Source of the DNA: CAZVAN01 sp964625245
GTDB lineage: Bacteria; Patescibacteriota; Saccharimonadia; Saccharimonadales; UBA10212
Assembly (NCBI GenBank): GCA_964625245.1
Contig: CAZVAN010000020.1
Coordinates: 1-20,367, forward strand
Length of the DNA stretch: 20,367 nucleotides
Reading direction: 5' to 3'
Part shown: positions 6,165 through 13,272 of the stretch, in pieces
How positions within the stretch are numbered: the stretch's first letter is position 1
Layout: every line of letters begins with the position of its first letter
Program-made: the position numbers and the translations under genes
Notes under the pieces: model-generated
Seen by the model: the letters and a program-made list of their open reading frames with translations, nothing else
The model's database searches: none
What the model was told of the DNA's origin: nothing

Positions 6165-7376
6165 ATGACTTATCAACCGGACAATATAATTCTAGAGAAG
6201 TATGCGAAAGTACTGGTTAATTTTGCCCTAAATAGCGGCCGGGGTGTAGCTCCTGGCGAAGTTATTAGGCTCAACGTTGGTTTGTCGGCCCTGCCGATGT
6301 ACCGAGCGCTTGTAAAAGTCATAATTGATTCAGACGCTCATGTTATTGGCGGAGTTAGCGATGATATGAGCGGCTCCGGCCGGTATTTCTATAACAATGC
6401 CACGGCTAGGCAGCTAAATTTCTTTCCGGCTAAGTATGGCAGGGGGCTCACCGAGCAAATCGACCATAGTATAGCCATTTTGTCAGAACATGATATCCAC
6501 GAGCTTGACGGAGTTGACCCCAAGAAAATAATGAAAACCCAGAAAAAAGCCAAACCAATGCGCGAGTGGCTTGATAAGAAAGAAAATGCTGGCAAATTTA
6601 CCTGGACGCTAGCACTATATGGCACGCCGGCAATAGCCAAAGAAGCCGGGCTGAGCCTGGAGGAGTACTGGGCGCAGATTATACACGCCAACTATCTTGA
6701 CCATAAAGACCCCATAGCCGAGTGGAAAAAGATTAACCGCGAAATAGAACGGGTGTCTAGTGCTTTGACCAATTTACAAATTGAGAAGTTGCACGTGGTC
6801 GGCAAGGATGTAGACTTGAGTGTAAAAATCGGCAAGGATCGTAAATGGCTGGGCGGCAGCGGCCGAAATATCCCCAGTTTTGAAGTTTTCACTTCGCCGG
6901 ACTGGCGCGGCACAGAGGGCTGGATACGTTTTGACCAACCTTTATATAAGTACGGCCAGGTAGTCAGAGGTATTGAGCTTAAATTTGAAAAGGGCCGGGT
7001 GGTTAAGGCCACAGCTAAGCAGAATAAAAAGATACTACAGGAAATACTAACTAGTGATAAAGGCGCCTCGCAGCTCGGAGAGTTTTCGCTAACCGATAGA
7101 AGGCTTAGCCGGATTACTAAATTCATGGCCGATGATCTTTTTGATGAAAACATGGGCGGACCGTTTGGCAATACTCATGTGGCTGTGGGTCGTAGTTTCT
7201 TTGATACCTACACCGGCTCAATTGCCGGCAAACCCAACAGTTTTTTCAGCAAACTGGGCTTCAACCAATCAGTTATTCATACTGACATGATTTCAACCAC
7301 TGACCGTACAGTTACCGCTACGTTACCCGGTGGCGAACAAAAAGTTATCTATAAAAAAGGTCAATTTACTATTTAG
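6165..7376 (+). CDS. M29-family aminopeptidase
   Basis: This is a cytosolic metallo-aminopeptidase that removes N-terminal residues from peptides. The 403-aa length is typical of the family (AmpS/AmpT/PepS type). Expected metal ligands are visible: Glu240 in GRNIPSFEVFTSPD, Glu306 in LGEFSLTD, His338 in GNTHVAVG, and His372 with Asp374 in SVIHTDM. The 66-residue gap between the two Glu equals that of the characterised thermophilic enzymes (Glu250 and Glu316). Start is ATG 6165, 8 nt after TATAAT, so the message is probably leaderless. A 16-bp hairpin terminator follows 33 nt after the stop. In a host-dependent bacterium it likely serves peptide recycling or uptake; that role is an inference. 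Confidence 0.92.
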   Translation: MTYQPDNIILEKYAKVLVNFALNSGRGVAPGEVIRLNVGLSALPMYRALVKVIIDSDAHVIGGVSDDMSGSGRYFYNNATARQLNFFPAKYGRGLTEQIDHSIAILSEHDIHELDGVDPKKIMKTQKKAKPMREWLDKKENAGKFTWTLALYGTPAIAKEAGLSLEEYWAQIIHANYLDHKDPIAEWKKINREIERVSSALTNLQIEKLHVVGKDVDLSVKIGKDRKWLGGSGRNIPSFEVFTSPDWRGTEGWIRFDQPLYKYGQVVRGIELKFEKGRVVKATAKQNKKILQEILTSDKGASQLGEFSLTDRRLSRITKFMADDLFDENMGGPFGNTHVAVGRSFFDTYTGSIAGKPNSFFSKLGFNQSVIHTDMISTTDRTVTATLPGGEQKVIYKKGQFTI

Positions 7377-7408
7377 AAAAATTTCGACAAGCAGCGGGTA
7401 AACCCCCT

Positions 7409-7448
7409 AGGGTGGCGAGGAGCTCATCAGCTCTTCGCCACCCTTTTA
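7409..7448 (+). terminator. Strong terminator after the aminopeptidase gene
   Basis: A 16-bp stem (7409-7424 with 7429-7444, one G-U pair) with a 4-nt loop, CATC, is followed by TTTA on the plus strand. It lies just inside the left inverted repeat of the GC-rich cassette and could also slow minus-strand transcription from the two small genes. Confidence 0.75.
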
Positions 7449-7490
7449 GGGATAGTCGTTTTGCGGCGTACGTGCCAGCTTCCTCGGCGG

Positions 7491-7715
7491 TCAGTCCGTG
7501 TGCTTGAACTTGAGCTTGAAGAAGCCGAAGGGGCCGCGCTTGATCTTGATGCACACGCTCGGCGGCTTGGGCAACTGCTTCATGCGCTTGCCTCGCCATC
7601 GGCTCAACTTGCTGACGAGCAGCAGTAACAGGCAAAGCGCCGTAGCAACGCATGCGCCGAACACGCCGCTGCGGGCCTCGGCGCGCGTGACCATCGTTTG
7701 TTGCGGGTCGGTCAT
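7491..7715 (-). CDS. Small membrane protein with basic tail, hypothetical
   Basis: This is a 74-aa protein with a polar N-terminus (MTDPQQTMVTRAEARSG), one hydrophobic helix at about residues 18-36 containing LCLLLLLV, and a strongly basic C-terminal half (KLSRWRGKRMKQLPKPP, then KIKRGPFGFFKLKFK). ATG 7715 is preceded by GAGAGGGG and starts 16 nt after the stop of the upstream 49-aa gene, so the two look like one unit. Base composition (about 62 % GC) differs from the host core genes. A 94-codon frame overlaps it on the same strand but has no such start signals. The family and function are not recognised. Confidence 0.5.
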   Translation of the reverse strand: MTDPQQTMVTRAEARSGVFGACVATALCLLLLLVSKLSRWRGKRMKQLPKPPSVCIKIKRGPFGFFKLKFKHTD

Positions 7716-7731
7716 GGTGTCCCCTCTCGTT

Positions 7732-7881
7732 TTAGCCGTGGTCTTTGTCGATCACGGCGCCTGCCTTGCAGATGTTGTACACGACCCAAGCCGCCCATGC
7801 GGCAATGGCCGCCATGATGAGCATGAAGAGCCGTATGGTCCGCACACCCTCTTGGTCGGCGTCTGCCCACGCGTTTGCCAT
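7732..7881 (-). CDS. 49-aa single-helix membrane protein, hypothetical
   Basis: The frame from ATG 7881 to TAA 7732 gives 49 residues: a soluble acidic start (MANAWADADQEGVR), a hydrophobic helix at about residues 15-36 (LFMLIMAAIAAWAAWVVY) and a short charged tail (VIDKDHG). A very good Shine-Dalgarno sequence, GAGGAGGTG, lies just upstream. It heads a two-gene unit with the 74-aa protein. High GC and lack of any relative I recognise suggest acquired DNA. A longer frame on the opposite strand (7498-8046) is considered a shadow. Confidence 0.5.
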   Translation of the reverse strand: MANAWADADQEGVRTIRLFMLIMAAIAAWAAWVVYNICKAGAVIDKDHG

Positions 7882-7928
7882 CACACCTCCTCTCGAAGGG
7901 TTCTCTCTTTGACCCCATTCTGCTTGTC

Positions 7929-7958
7929 GAAAAAAATACGAGCAGCCTTCCGGGCTGC
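7929..7958 (-). terminator. Minus-strand terminator or attenuator
   Basis: A 6-bp GC-rich stem (7942-7947 with 7953-7958) is followed on the minus strand by a run of seven T. No minus-strand gene ends here; it lies upstream of the two small membrane-protein genes. It could be an attenuator in their leader, or an insulator. Its T-run abuts the right inverted repeat of the cassette. Confidence 0.5.
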
Positions 7959-8042
7959 CCGCAAAACTGCTTGCTATTGTTTTAACACAAAACAGTCCAG
8001 TGGTCTACTTCACATAAAGCTGCTTGTAATATTTGCAACGGA

Positions 8043-8072
8043 TTGACAGGAGTTGTAAGTCCGTGGTAATCT
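8043..8072 (+). promoter_or_regulatory. Promoter of the main ribosomal operon
   Basis: TTGACA (8043-8048), an 18-nt spacer and TAATCT (8067-8072) are present, with TGG just before the -10 (extended -10). Transcription would start near 8079, leaving a leader of about 147 nt before rplC. Confidence 0.55.
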
Positions 8073-8078
8073 GTTACG

Positions 8079-8225
8079 GTACTTAAAACATATGGGACTT
8101 GGTTCGAGCCGCAAGTCTACCAATTAACAGAGGTAGATACTGCCCCGGCCAAGACTGTTTAGATTGAGTCTCTAAAAAATCGATTAGATTTACAGAGGTA
8201 TAAGTAACCCCAAAAAGGAAAGTCC
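8079..8225 (+). promoter_or_regulatory. Structured leader of the rplC-rplO operon
   Basis: This 147-nt untranslated leader has three short hairpins. Stem GACTTG/CAAGTC is at 8096-8101 and 8112-8117. TCTACC/GGTAGA is at 8116-8121 and 8132-8137 and shares 2 nt with the first, so the two may compete. TTTAGA/TCTAAA is at 8158-8163 and 8171-8176, followed by AAAAT. The last segment holds the ribosome-binding site AAAAAGGAAAG. In gammaproteobacteria L4 controls this operon through its leader; whether this one does so is unknown. Confidence 0.4.
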
Positions 8226-8837
8226 GTGAAAGCACTAATCACCAGAAAAATTGGCATGACCAGCGTCATCAACGAAGATGGCGAGGCTACTGCTGTTACC
8301 TTGCTTTCGGCTACTCCTAATACAGTTACCCAGATAAAAGACACTGAACGCGATGGCTACCAAGCCTTGCAACTTGGTTTTGAGCAAGGCAAAAACGTGG
8401 CTAAACCTCAACAGGGCCATTTCAAAGCTGCGCTGGTTATGCCAAAGATTATTCGCGAATTCCGCATTAATAATGATGATGAACAAACACCTGTCGGCGA
8501 GAAACTTTCCGCCGACATTTTTAATGTTGGTGATACTGTAGACGCCACCGGTATCAGTAAAGGTAAGGGATTTGCCGGCACCATTAAGCGCCACAACTTC
8601 AAGCGGGGACGCAAGACTCACGGCGGCCGCAGCTACCGTCGCCCAGGTTCCATTGGCTCCATGTATCCCCAGCATATTTTTAAAGGCAAAAAGATGGCCG
8701 GACAGATGGGAAATAAACAGCGAACCGTAAGACATCTAGAGGTAGCTTTGATAGATATGGACTTGAACGTCATAGGTGTAAAAGGGGCTGTACCAGGTCC
8801 TAATAAAGGCATAGTGATGCTTAAGGAGGCTAAATAA
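8226..8837 (+). CDS. rplC: 50S ribosomal protein L3
   Basis: L3 is an early-assembly 50S protein whose long loop reaches the peptidyl transferase centre. The 203-aa protein starts at GTG with AAGGAAAG upstream. Family hallmarks are GMTSV near the N-terminus, GKGFAGTIKRHNFKRG, HGGRSYRRPGSIG and the FKGKKMAGQMGN segment of the loop. It is the first gene of the rplC-rplO operon and is followed by rplD after a single base. rpsJ, its usual upstream partner, is missing here and lies at 1726. Confidence 0.97.
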   Translation: MKALITRKIGMTSVINEDGEATAVTLLSATPNTVTQIKDTERDGYQALQLGFEQGKNVAKPQQGHFKAALVMPKIIREFRINNDDEQTPVGEKLSADIFNVGDTVDATGISKGKGFAGTIKRHNFKRGRKTHGGRSYRRPGSIGSMYPQHIFKGKKMAGQMGNKQRTVRHLEVALIDMDLNVIGVKGAVPGPNKGIVMLKEAK

Positions 8838-8838
8838 A

Positions 8839-9480
8839 ATGGCGGTGGCTACTTATACAAAAACTGGTACTAAGGCCACTGCGCCGGCAACCCTTGATAA
8901 AAAGGTCTTTGCTGTAGACATCAAGAACCACGAACTTTTAAAACTGGCTTATCAATCCTATCTGGCCAACGGCCGAGTGAATCTGGCTAAGGCTAAGCGG
9001 CGCGGTGAAGTTTCCGGCGGCGGCATCAAGCCGTGGCGCCAAAAAGGCACCGGCCGGGCGCGCTTTGGCTCGTCCCGTAACCCAATTTGGACCGGTGGTG
9101 GCGTAGCTTTTGGTCCAACTGGCAACGAAAATTATGTAAAGAAACTGAACCTTGAGGCTAAGCGCACAGCTATCCGCCAGGCGCTGACATTGGCTGCTAA
9201 AGAAGATCGAGTTAAAGTCATTGAAACTTTTGCCTGCCCGGAGGGTAAGGTTAAACCGACCTTGGCTCTTTTGAGGAAGCTTGATGCCAAGGGTTCAGTC
9301 TTGATTGTAGTGAGCGAAAAACATGGCTTAGATGACCGGGCAACCCGAAATCTGGTTGGCGTGAAAGTTGTGCAGGCCAATTACCTAAATGTCTTTGAAG
9401 TTATGAATGCTGACGTCATTGTTATTAGCCGCAAATCGTTGGAACAGATATCGCAGTGGCTAGGAGGCAAAAGTGCCTAA
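8839..9480 (+). CDS. rplD: 50S ribosomal protein L4
   Basis: L4 lines the peptide exit tunnel and in some bacteria represses its own operon. The 213-aa protein shows the tunnel-loop signature RGEVSGGGIKPWRQKGTGRARFG in its first half (given here in part: GGGIKPWRQKGTGRARFG). ATG 8839 follows a perfect AAGGAGG (8823-8829) within the end of rplC. A short Thr/Ala/Lys-rich N-terminal extension precedes the conserved core. The rplW start lies inside its last codons. Confidence 0.96.
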   Translation: MAVATYTKTGTKATAPATLDKKVFAVDIKNHELLKLAYQSYLANGRVNLAKAKRRGEVSGGGIKPWRQKGTGRARFGSSRNPIWTGGGVAFGPTGNENYVKKLNLEAKRTAIRQALTLAAKEDRVKVIETFACPEGKVKPTLALLRKLDAKGSVLIVVSEKHGLDDRATRNLVGVKVVQANYLNVFEVMNADVIVISRKSLEQISQWLGGKSA

Positions 9481-9808
9481 GTTAGTGGCTGTGAAGCCTA
9501 AGATCAGCGAAAAGACCTATGCTCTGGCCGAGCAGCTGAATACCTATGTATTCCAGGTGCCAGCTGGTGCGAATAAGCACGACATTGCCCGGGCTATTGC
9601 CGAGCAGTATAAGGTAGAAGTCCTAACTGTGCGAGTCGCTAGCATTCCCGGCAAAACCAAGCGCAGCTACCGACGCGGCGGTAAGAATGTTTATACCGGT
9701 AACCGCAGCGATATTAGAAAAGCTTTTGTGACGTTAGCTGAAAATGATAAGTTGCCGATATTCTCAGCCGTTGAAGAAGCCGGTAACCCAGTTGCGGAGA
9801 AGAAATAA
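9473..9808 (+). CDS. rplW: 50S ribosomal protein L23
   Basis: L23 lies at the tunnel exit and is a docking point for trigger factor and SRP. The 111-aa protein has the typical KPKISEKTYALAE start, FQVPAGANKHDIARAIAEQY and the basic loop (KTKRSYRRGGKNVYTG). It starts at GTG 9473, overlapping the end of rplD by 8 nt, with AGGAGG just upstream. It carries a short C-terminal tail past the usual end. Confidence 0.95.
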   Translation: MPKLVAVKPKISEKTYALAEQLNTYVFQVPAGANKHDIARAIAEQYKVEVLTVRVASIPGKTKRSYRRGGKNVYTGNRSDIRKAFVTLAENDKLPIFSAVEEAGNPVAEKK

Positions 9809-10644
9809 TGCCTATTAAAGCTCATAAGCCGGTAACTCCAGCCCAGCGCGGCATGACCACGCAGGACTTTGATGGTATTACCAGCAAAAAACCTCTGAAG
9901 AGCTTAACCCGTATCAAAAAGGGCAGTGTTGGCCGTAATAACCAAGGACGTATTACTGTCCGTCATCGTGGCGGTGGCGTACGTCGATATCATCGATTGG
10001 TGAACTTTAATATGAACGGCGAGATGAGCGGCACGGTAGAGCAAATTGAATACGATCCCGGCCGCAGTGCCCGCATAGCTAGAGTTAAAGACAGCACCGG
10101 CAAACACCACTACATCCTGGCGATTAAGGGAATGAAACCTGGCAGCAAATTTAGCGTCGGGGAAGAGGTGTCTATTGAGGCTGGCAATCGACTGCCCCTT
10201 AGAAGTATTCCAACCGGTACCCAGATTCACGCTATAGAACTTCAGCCCGGCCGTGGCGCCCAGATGGTGCGATCCGCCGGAGCCAGCGCTCAGCTACTGG
10301 CTAAGGATGAAACTACCGCTCAGGTCCGGCTGCCCAGCGGTGAGGTTCGGATAATAAACGTTAACTCCATGGCAACCATCGGTGTAATTGGCAATGAGCA
10401 GCACCAGAACGTCCAGATTGGCAGCGCCGGCCGAAAGCGCCACATGGGCTTCCGCCCAACTGTCCGGGGCATTGCCATGAACGCTGCCGACCACCCCATG
10501 GGCGGTGGTGACGGCGGGGCTCACGGGTTGGGACGTAATCCTAAGTCGCCGTGGGGCCAACCGACACTCGGCTACAAGACCCGCAGCCGCCGTAAGTCCA
10601 CTAAACACATTGTTAGAACCCGTCACCAAGGAAAGAGGAAGTAA
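9808..10644 (+). CDS. rplB: 50S ribosomal protein L2
   Basis: L2 is needed for subunit joining and peptidyl transfer. The 278-aa length is typical. The conserved C-terminal segment reads MNAADHPMGGGDGG, with His229 kept (the residue implicated in activity in E. coli), while the second His of the usual DHPHGGG is Met231. The end is basic (KSTKHIVRTRHQGKRK). The start overlaps the rplW stop in TAATG, indicating translational coupling. Confidence 0.97.
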   Translation: MPIKAHKPVTPAQRGMTTQDFDGITSKKPLKSLTRIKKGSVGRNNQGRITVRHRGGGVRRYHRLVNFNMNGEMSGTVEQIEYDPGRSARIARVKDSTGKHHYILAIKGMKPGSKFSVGEEVSIEAGNRLPLRSIPTGTQIHAIELQPGRGAQMVRSAGASAQLLAKDETTAQVRLPSGEVRIINVNSMATIGVIGNEQHQNVQIGSAGRKRHMGFRPTVRGIAMNAADHPMGGGDGGAHGLGRNPKSPWGQPTLGYKTRSRRKSTKHIVRTRHQGKRK

Positions 10645-10646
10645 AC

Positions 10647-10922
10647 GTGAGTAGATCACTTAAAAAAGGACCATATATTGACCCCAAGCTGGCTAAGAAA
10701 ATAGCTGCTTTAGGCGCTGATGACCGGAGCGTAGTGCGCACTTGGGCACGGGCTTCGGCTATTTCGCCTGATTTTGTAGGTAAAACAGTAGCCGTTCATA
10801 ACGGCAAAGTTCACGTACCGGTATTTATTACTGAGAATATGGTTGGCCACAAGCTAGGCGAATTCGCTCCAACCCGTAAATTCCGTGGTCACGGCGGTAA
10901 ACTGGCAAAGGCTCAAAGGTAA
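10647..10922 (+). CDS. rpsS: 30S ribosomal protein S19
   Basis: S19 binds the 30S head near the A-site tRNA together with S13. The 91-aa protein has the family pattern SRSLKKGPYIDPKL and, toward the end, HNGKVHVPVFITENMVGHKLGEFAPTR (only partly quoted: VGHKLGEFAPTRKFRGH). It starts at GTG 10647, 2 nt after rplB, with GGAAAGAGGAAG as a ribosome-binding region inside rplB. Confidence 0.97.
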   Translation: MSRSLKKGPYIDPKLAKKIAALGADDRSVVRTWARASAISPDFVGKTVAVHNGKVHVPVFITENMVGHKLGEFAPTRKFRGHGGKLAKAQR

Positions 10923-10926
10923 AATC

Positions 10927-11316
10927 ATGACGGCTATAGCTAAAGCTCAAGGCGTTCGAATCAGCCCGCGCAAAGTTGCCGCGGTTGCTGCTTTAGTGCG
11001 TGGCCGGACAGTTAACGATGCCCTGATAATCTTGGAACATACCCCAAGGCGCTCCGCTAAAGTAGTCTCTGATGCCGTAAAAAGCGCCAAAGCCAATGCC
11101 GAACACAACCACAGCTTTAAACCCGACAGTCTATTTATCACCGAAATTACCGTTATGCCTGGCCCGCGCTTTAAGCGCTTCCGCCCAGCTGCCCGCGGCC
11201 GAGCTTTGAAATTTGAGCGCAAGACCAGCCACCTAAGAGTTGTAGTCGACGGCGAAAAAAGAGTCGCTAAGAAAACTACACCTAAAGCCGAAATTACAGA
11301 GAAGGAGACCGCATAA
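10927..11316 (+). CDS. rplV: 50S ribosomal protein L22
   Basis: L22 spans the 50S subunit, and its beta-hairpin lines the exit tunnel. The 129-aa protein begins MTAIAKAQGVRISPRK; the frame is open further upstream to 10885, but homology starts here, 4 nt after rpsS. The tunnel hairpin MPGPRFKRFRPAARGRA is intact. There is an acidic/basic C-terminal tail of about 17 residues beyond the core. It overlaps rpsC in TAATG. Confidence 0.96.
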   Translation: MTAIAKAQGVRISPRKVAAVAALVRGRTVNDALIILEHTPRRSAKVVSDAVKSAKANAEHNHSFKPDSLFITEITVMPGPRFKRFRPAARGRALKFERKTSHLRVVVDGEKRVAKKTTPKAEITEKETA

Positions 11317-11945
11317 TGGGCCAAAAAGTTAACCCAATTTCAATGAGACTTCAGGTCAATAAAGACTGGCGCAGCAAATGGTTTGCCGGTAAGCGCGAAT
11401 ATGCCGGTTTCTTAAAGCAGGATCTGGCCGCCCGCCGCCTAATTGAGTCCAAACTTGGTAGCCGAGCCGCCATAAGCAAAGTTGATATAGAACGCTCACC
11501 AAACTTGGTCACCGTAACTATTCAAACAGCCAAGGCCGGTGTAGTCATTGGCCGAGGTGGTATTGGCGCAGCTGAGCTGAAGGCCGAGATTGAGCGAATT
11601 TACGGTGTGCCGGTAAGAGTTAATATAGAAGAAATCAAACGACCTGAGCTACAGGCTAAACTGGTTGCTGAAAATATTGCCCACCAGCTGGAGCGCCGCA
11701 TTGCCTTCCGTAGAGCTGTTAAAATGGCCGCCGCCGCTTCAATGCGGGCCGGTGCTAAGGGCGTACGTATAGAAGTAGCTGGCCGACTAGGCGGTAATGA
11801 AATGAGTCGCCGCGAAAAGGTAACTGAGGGCAGCGTGCCGCTGCACACCATCCGCGCCGATGTTGATTATTCCGCCGCTCGCGCACAATACCCAGGCTCC
11901 GGCATAATTGGTGTAAAAGTTTGGATCTATAGGGGAGACGCGTAA
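11316..11945 (+). CDS. rpsC: 30S ribosomal protein S3
   Basis: S3 forms part of the mRNA entry tunnel and helicase of the 30S subunit. The 209-aa protein starts MGQKVNPISMRL. It has a KH-type motif, VVIGRGGIGAAELKAEI, and the conserved C-terminal RLGGNEMSRREKVTEGSVPL. ATG 11316 overlaps the rplV stop, and AAGGAGA lies just upstream. Length is slightly shorter than in E. coli (233 aa), lacking the variable tail. Confidence 0.97.
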   Translation: MGQKVNPISMRLQVNKDWRSKWFAGKREYAGFLKQDLAARRLIESKLGSRAAISKVDIERSPNLVTVTIQTAKAGVVIGRGGIGAAELKAEIERIYGVPVRVNIEEIKRPELQAKLVAENIAHQLERRIAFRRAVKMAAAASMRAGAKGVRIEVAGRLGGNEMSRREKVTEGSVPLHTIRADVDYSAARAQYPGSGIIGVKVWIYRGDA

Positions 11946-12361
11946 TGTTAATGCCTTCCCGAACCAAGTTCCGAAAAGTCCGAAAGGGCCGCATCCACGG
12001 TGGCACAGCAACGTCCTTGGCTACTATTGCTCACGGCCGTTACGCCCTGGTGAGTATGCAGAGTGATCGCATCACCAGCCGCCAGATTGAAGCTTCCCGC
12101 CAGGCTATGACCCGCTATATTAAGCGTGGTGGTCAGATTTGGATTCGTATTTTCCCACACACACCGGTTACCCGTAAGCCCCAAGATGTTAAGATGGGCA
12201 GCGGCAAAGGCAACCCTGAATTCTTTGTAGCCAAGGTTAAGCCCGGTACCGTATTGTTTGAAATGGACGGTGTCACTGAGGAAGTGGCCCGTGAAGCCAT
12301 GCGCCTAGCCGCCCACAAGCTACCAGTTAAGACCAACTTCCGAGTCAAGGAGGAGGTGTAG
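11945..12361 (+). CDS. rplP: 50S ribosomal protein L16
   Basis: L16 organises the A-site region of the 50S subunit. The 138-aa protein starts MLMPSRTKFRK, matching the family start, so ATG 11945 is preferred to ATG 11951. It contains GGQIWIRIFPHTPVTRKP and EMDGVTEEVAREAMRLAAHKLP. The residue equivalent to E. coli Arg81, which is hydroxylated there by RoxA, is Lys83 (DVKMGSGKG). The start overlaps the rpsC stop in TAATG. Confidence 0.96.
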   Translation: MLMPSRTKFRKVRKGRIHGGTATSLATIAHGRYALVSMQSDRITSRQIEASRQAMTRYIKRGGQIWIRIFPHTPVTRKPQDVKMGSGKGNPEFFVAKVKPGTVLFEMDGVTEEVAREAMRLAAHKLPVKTNFRVKEEV

Positions 12362-12362
12362 C

Positions 12363-12563
12363 GTGAAAATCGTTGACATCCGTAAACTGACTACCGAGGA
12401 GTTAACTACCGAAACTTCCAAGCTGCGCGAAGAAATAATCGAGCTGCGTCGCCGCCTTTATAGCGGCGAAATGCAGAACGTCCGGGTGCTGCGCAATAAG
12501 CGCAAAGATCTGGCGCGCATGCTGACGGTACTATCTGAACAACTGATAAAGGAGGCCGTATAA
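12363..12563 (+). CDS. rpmC: 50S ribosomal protein L29
   Basis: L29 is a small helical-hairpin protein near the tunnel exit. The 66-aa length is typical. Its two helices cover about residues 9-35 (TEELTTETSKLREEIIELRR) and 42-63. It starts at GTG 12363, 1 nt after rplP, with a strong AAGGAGGAGG within rplP. It overlaps rpsQ in TAATG. Confidence 0.94.
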   Translation: MKIVDIRKLTTEELTTETSKLREEIIELRRRLYSGEMQNVRVLRNKRKDLARMLTVLSEQLIKEAV

Positions 12564-12901
12564 TGGCTAAAACACTGACCGGCCGAGTTACCAGTGATAA
12601 GGGCGATAAGACCATCGTCATTACAATTACCGAGCGCAAAACCCATTCCCTATATAAGAAGCAGTATTCGGTTAATACCAAATTCATGGCTCATGATGAG
12701 AAAAACGAAGCCAAGGTTGGCGATGTCGTAGTCATTAGCGAAACCCGCCCCATAAGCGCCCGCAAACACTTCAAACTGAACCGAATATTAGAGCGAGGCG
12801 GCGTACAGTTTGAGGAAACCGACGCCACAGCCGATATTCCTGAAGTAGTAGAAGTTAAAGAAGAGCCTAAAGAAGCGGCCAAGACTAAGGAAAAAGTCTA
12901 A
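12563..12901 (+). CDS. rpsQ: 30S ribosomal protein S17
   Basis: S17 is a primary 16S rRNA binding protein. The core (residues 1-80: LTGRVTSDKGDKTIVITITE, then a conserved VVISETRPISARKHFKLNRI) is normal. At 112 aa it is about 25-30 residues longer than usual because of a Glu/Lys-rich, probably disordered tail (VEVKEEPKEAAKTKEKV). ATG 12563 overlaps rpmC and follows AAAGGAGG. Confidence 0.95.
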   Translation: MAKTLTGRVTSDKGDKTIVITITERKTHSLYKKQYSVNTKFMAHDEKNEAKVGDVVVISETRPISARKHFKLNRILERGGVQFEETDATADIPEVVEVKEEPKEAAKTKEKV

Positions 12902-13272
12902 TGATTCAGCAGGAAACCAGACTATTAGCCACCGATAACAGCGGCGCCCGCCAGCTGCTATGTATCCGTGTGCTTGGTGGTTCCGGTCGACGCTACGCGC
13001 GGGTTGGCGACATTATTGTGGCTACCGTTAAAACGGCTAATCCAGCCGGCCAAGTTAAGCGTAAAAGCGTGGTTAAAGCCGTTATTGTCCGCACCCGCAG
13101 CCCAATTCGCCGCAAAGACGGCTCATCTATTAAATTTGATGATAATGCTGCGGTGGTACTGGCCGAAGACAACAAAACGCCGCGCGGTACCCGTATTTTT
13201 GGTCCGGTTCCCCGTGAACTGCGGGAAAAGGGCTATCAGCGCATTATTTCACTAGCTCCGGAGGTCCTCTAA
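12901..13272 (+). CDS. rplN: 50S ribosomal protein L14
   Basis: L14 contacts the 30S subunit in an intersubunit bridge and binds the silencing factor RsfS in other bacteria. The 123-aa protein shows IQQETRLLATDNSGARQLLC, RVGDIIVATVK, RTRSPIRRKDGS and the GTRIFGPVPRELRE signature. It overlaps rpsQ upstream and rplX downstream by TAATG. No clear independent ribosome-binding site is seen, so coupling to rpsQ is likely. Confidence 0.97.
   Translation: MIQQETRLLATDNSGARQLLCIRVLGGSGRRYARVGDIIVATVKTANPAGQVKRKSVVKAVIVRTRSPIRRKDGSSIKFDDNAAVVLAEDNKTPRGTRIFGPVPRELREKGYQRIISLAPEVL

Larger units (their letters stand above)
7382..7932. mobile_element. Candidate GC-rich cassette bounded by 13-bp inverted repeats
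   Basis: TTTCGACAAGCAG at 7382-7394 recurs as its exact reverse complement at 7920-7932. The interval is about 61 % GC (counted over 7501-7860), while sampled lines of the neighbouring core genes are about 47 %. It carries two small membrane-protein genes on the minus strand and no transposase. No clear target-site duplication is visible because both outer flanks are A-runs. It may be a non-autonomous mobile cassette or recently acquired DNA. Confidence 0.4.

Noticed and set aside
7369..7653. 94-codon minus-strand frame overlapping the 74-aa membrane protein
   Set aside because: It has no ribosome-binding site, runs through the terminator hairpin at 7409-7448 and looks like a GC-rich shadow frame of the membrane-protein gene.
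7498..8046. 182-codon plus-strand frame across the GC-rich cassette
   Set aside because: It is antisense to two small genes with good Shine-Dalgarno sites, has an atypical Cys/His/Arg-rich composition and overlaps the rplC promoter.
8095..8118. tRNA T-arm-like GGTTCGAGCC in the rplC leader
   Set aside because: No acceptor, D or anticodon arm can be built around it; it is the loop of a short leader hairpin.
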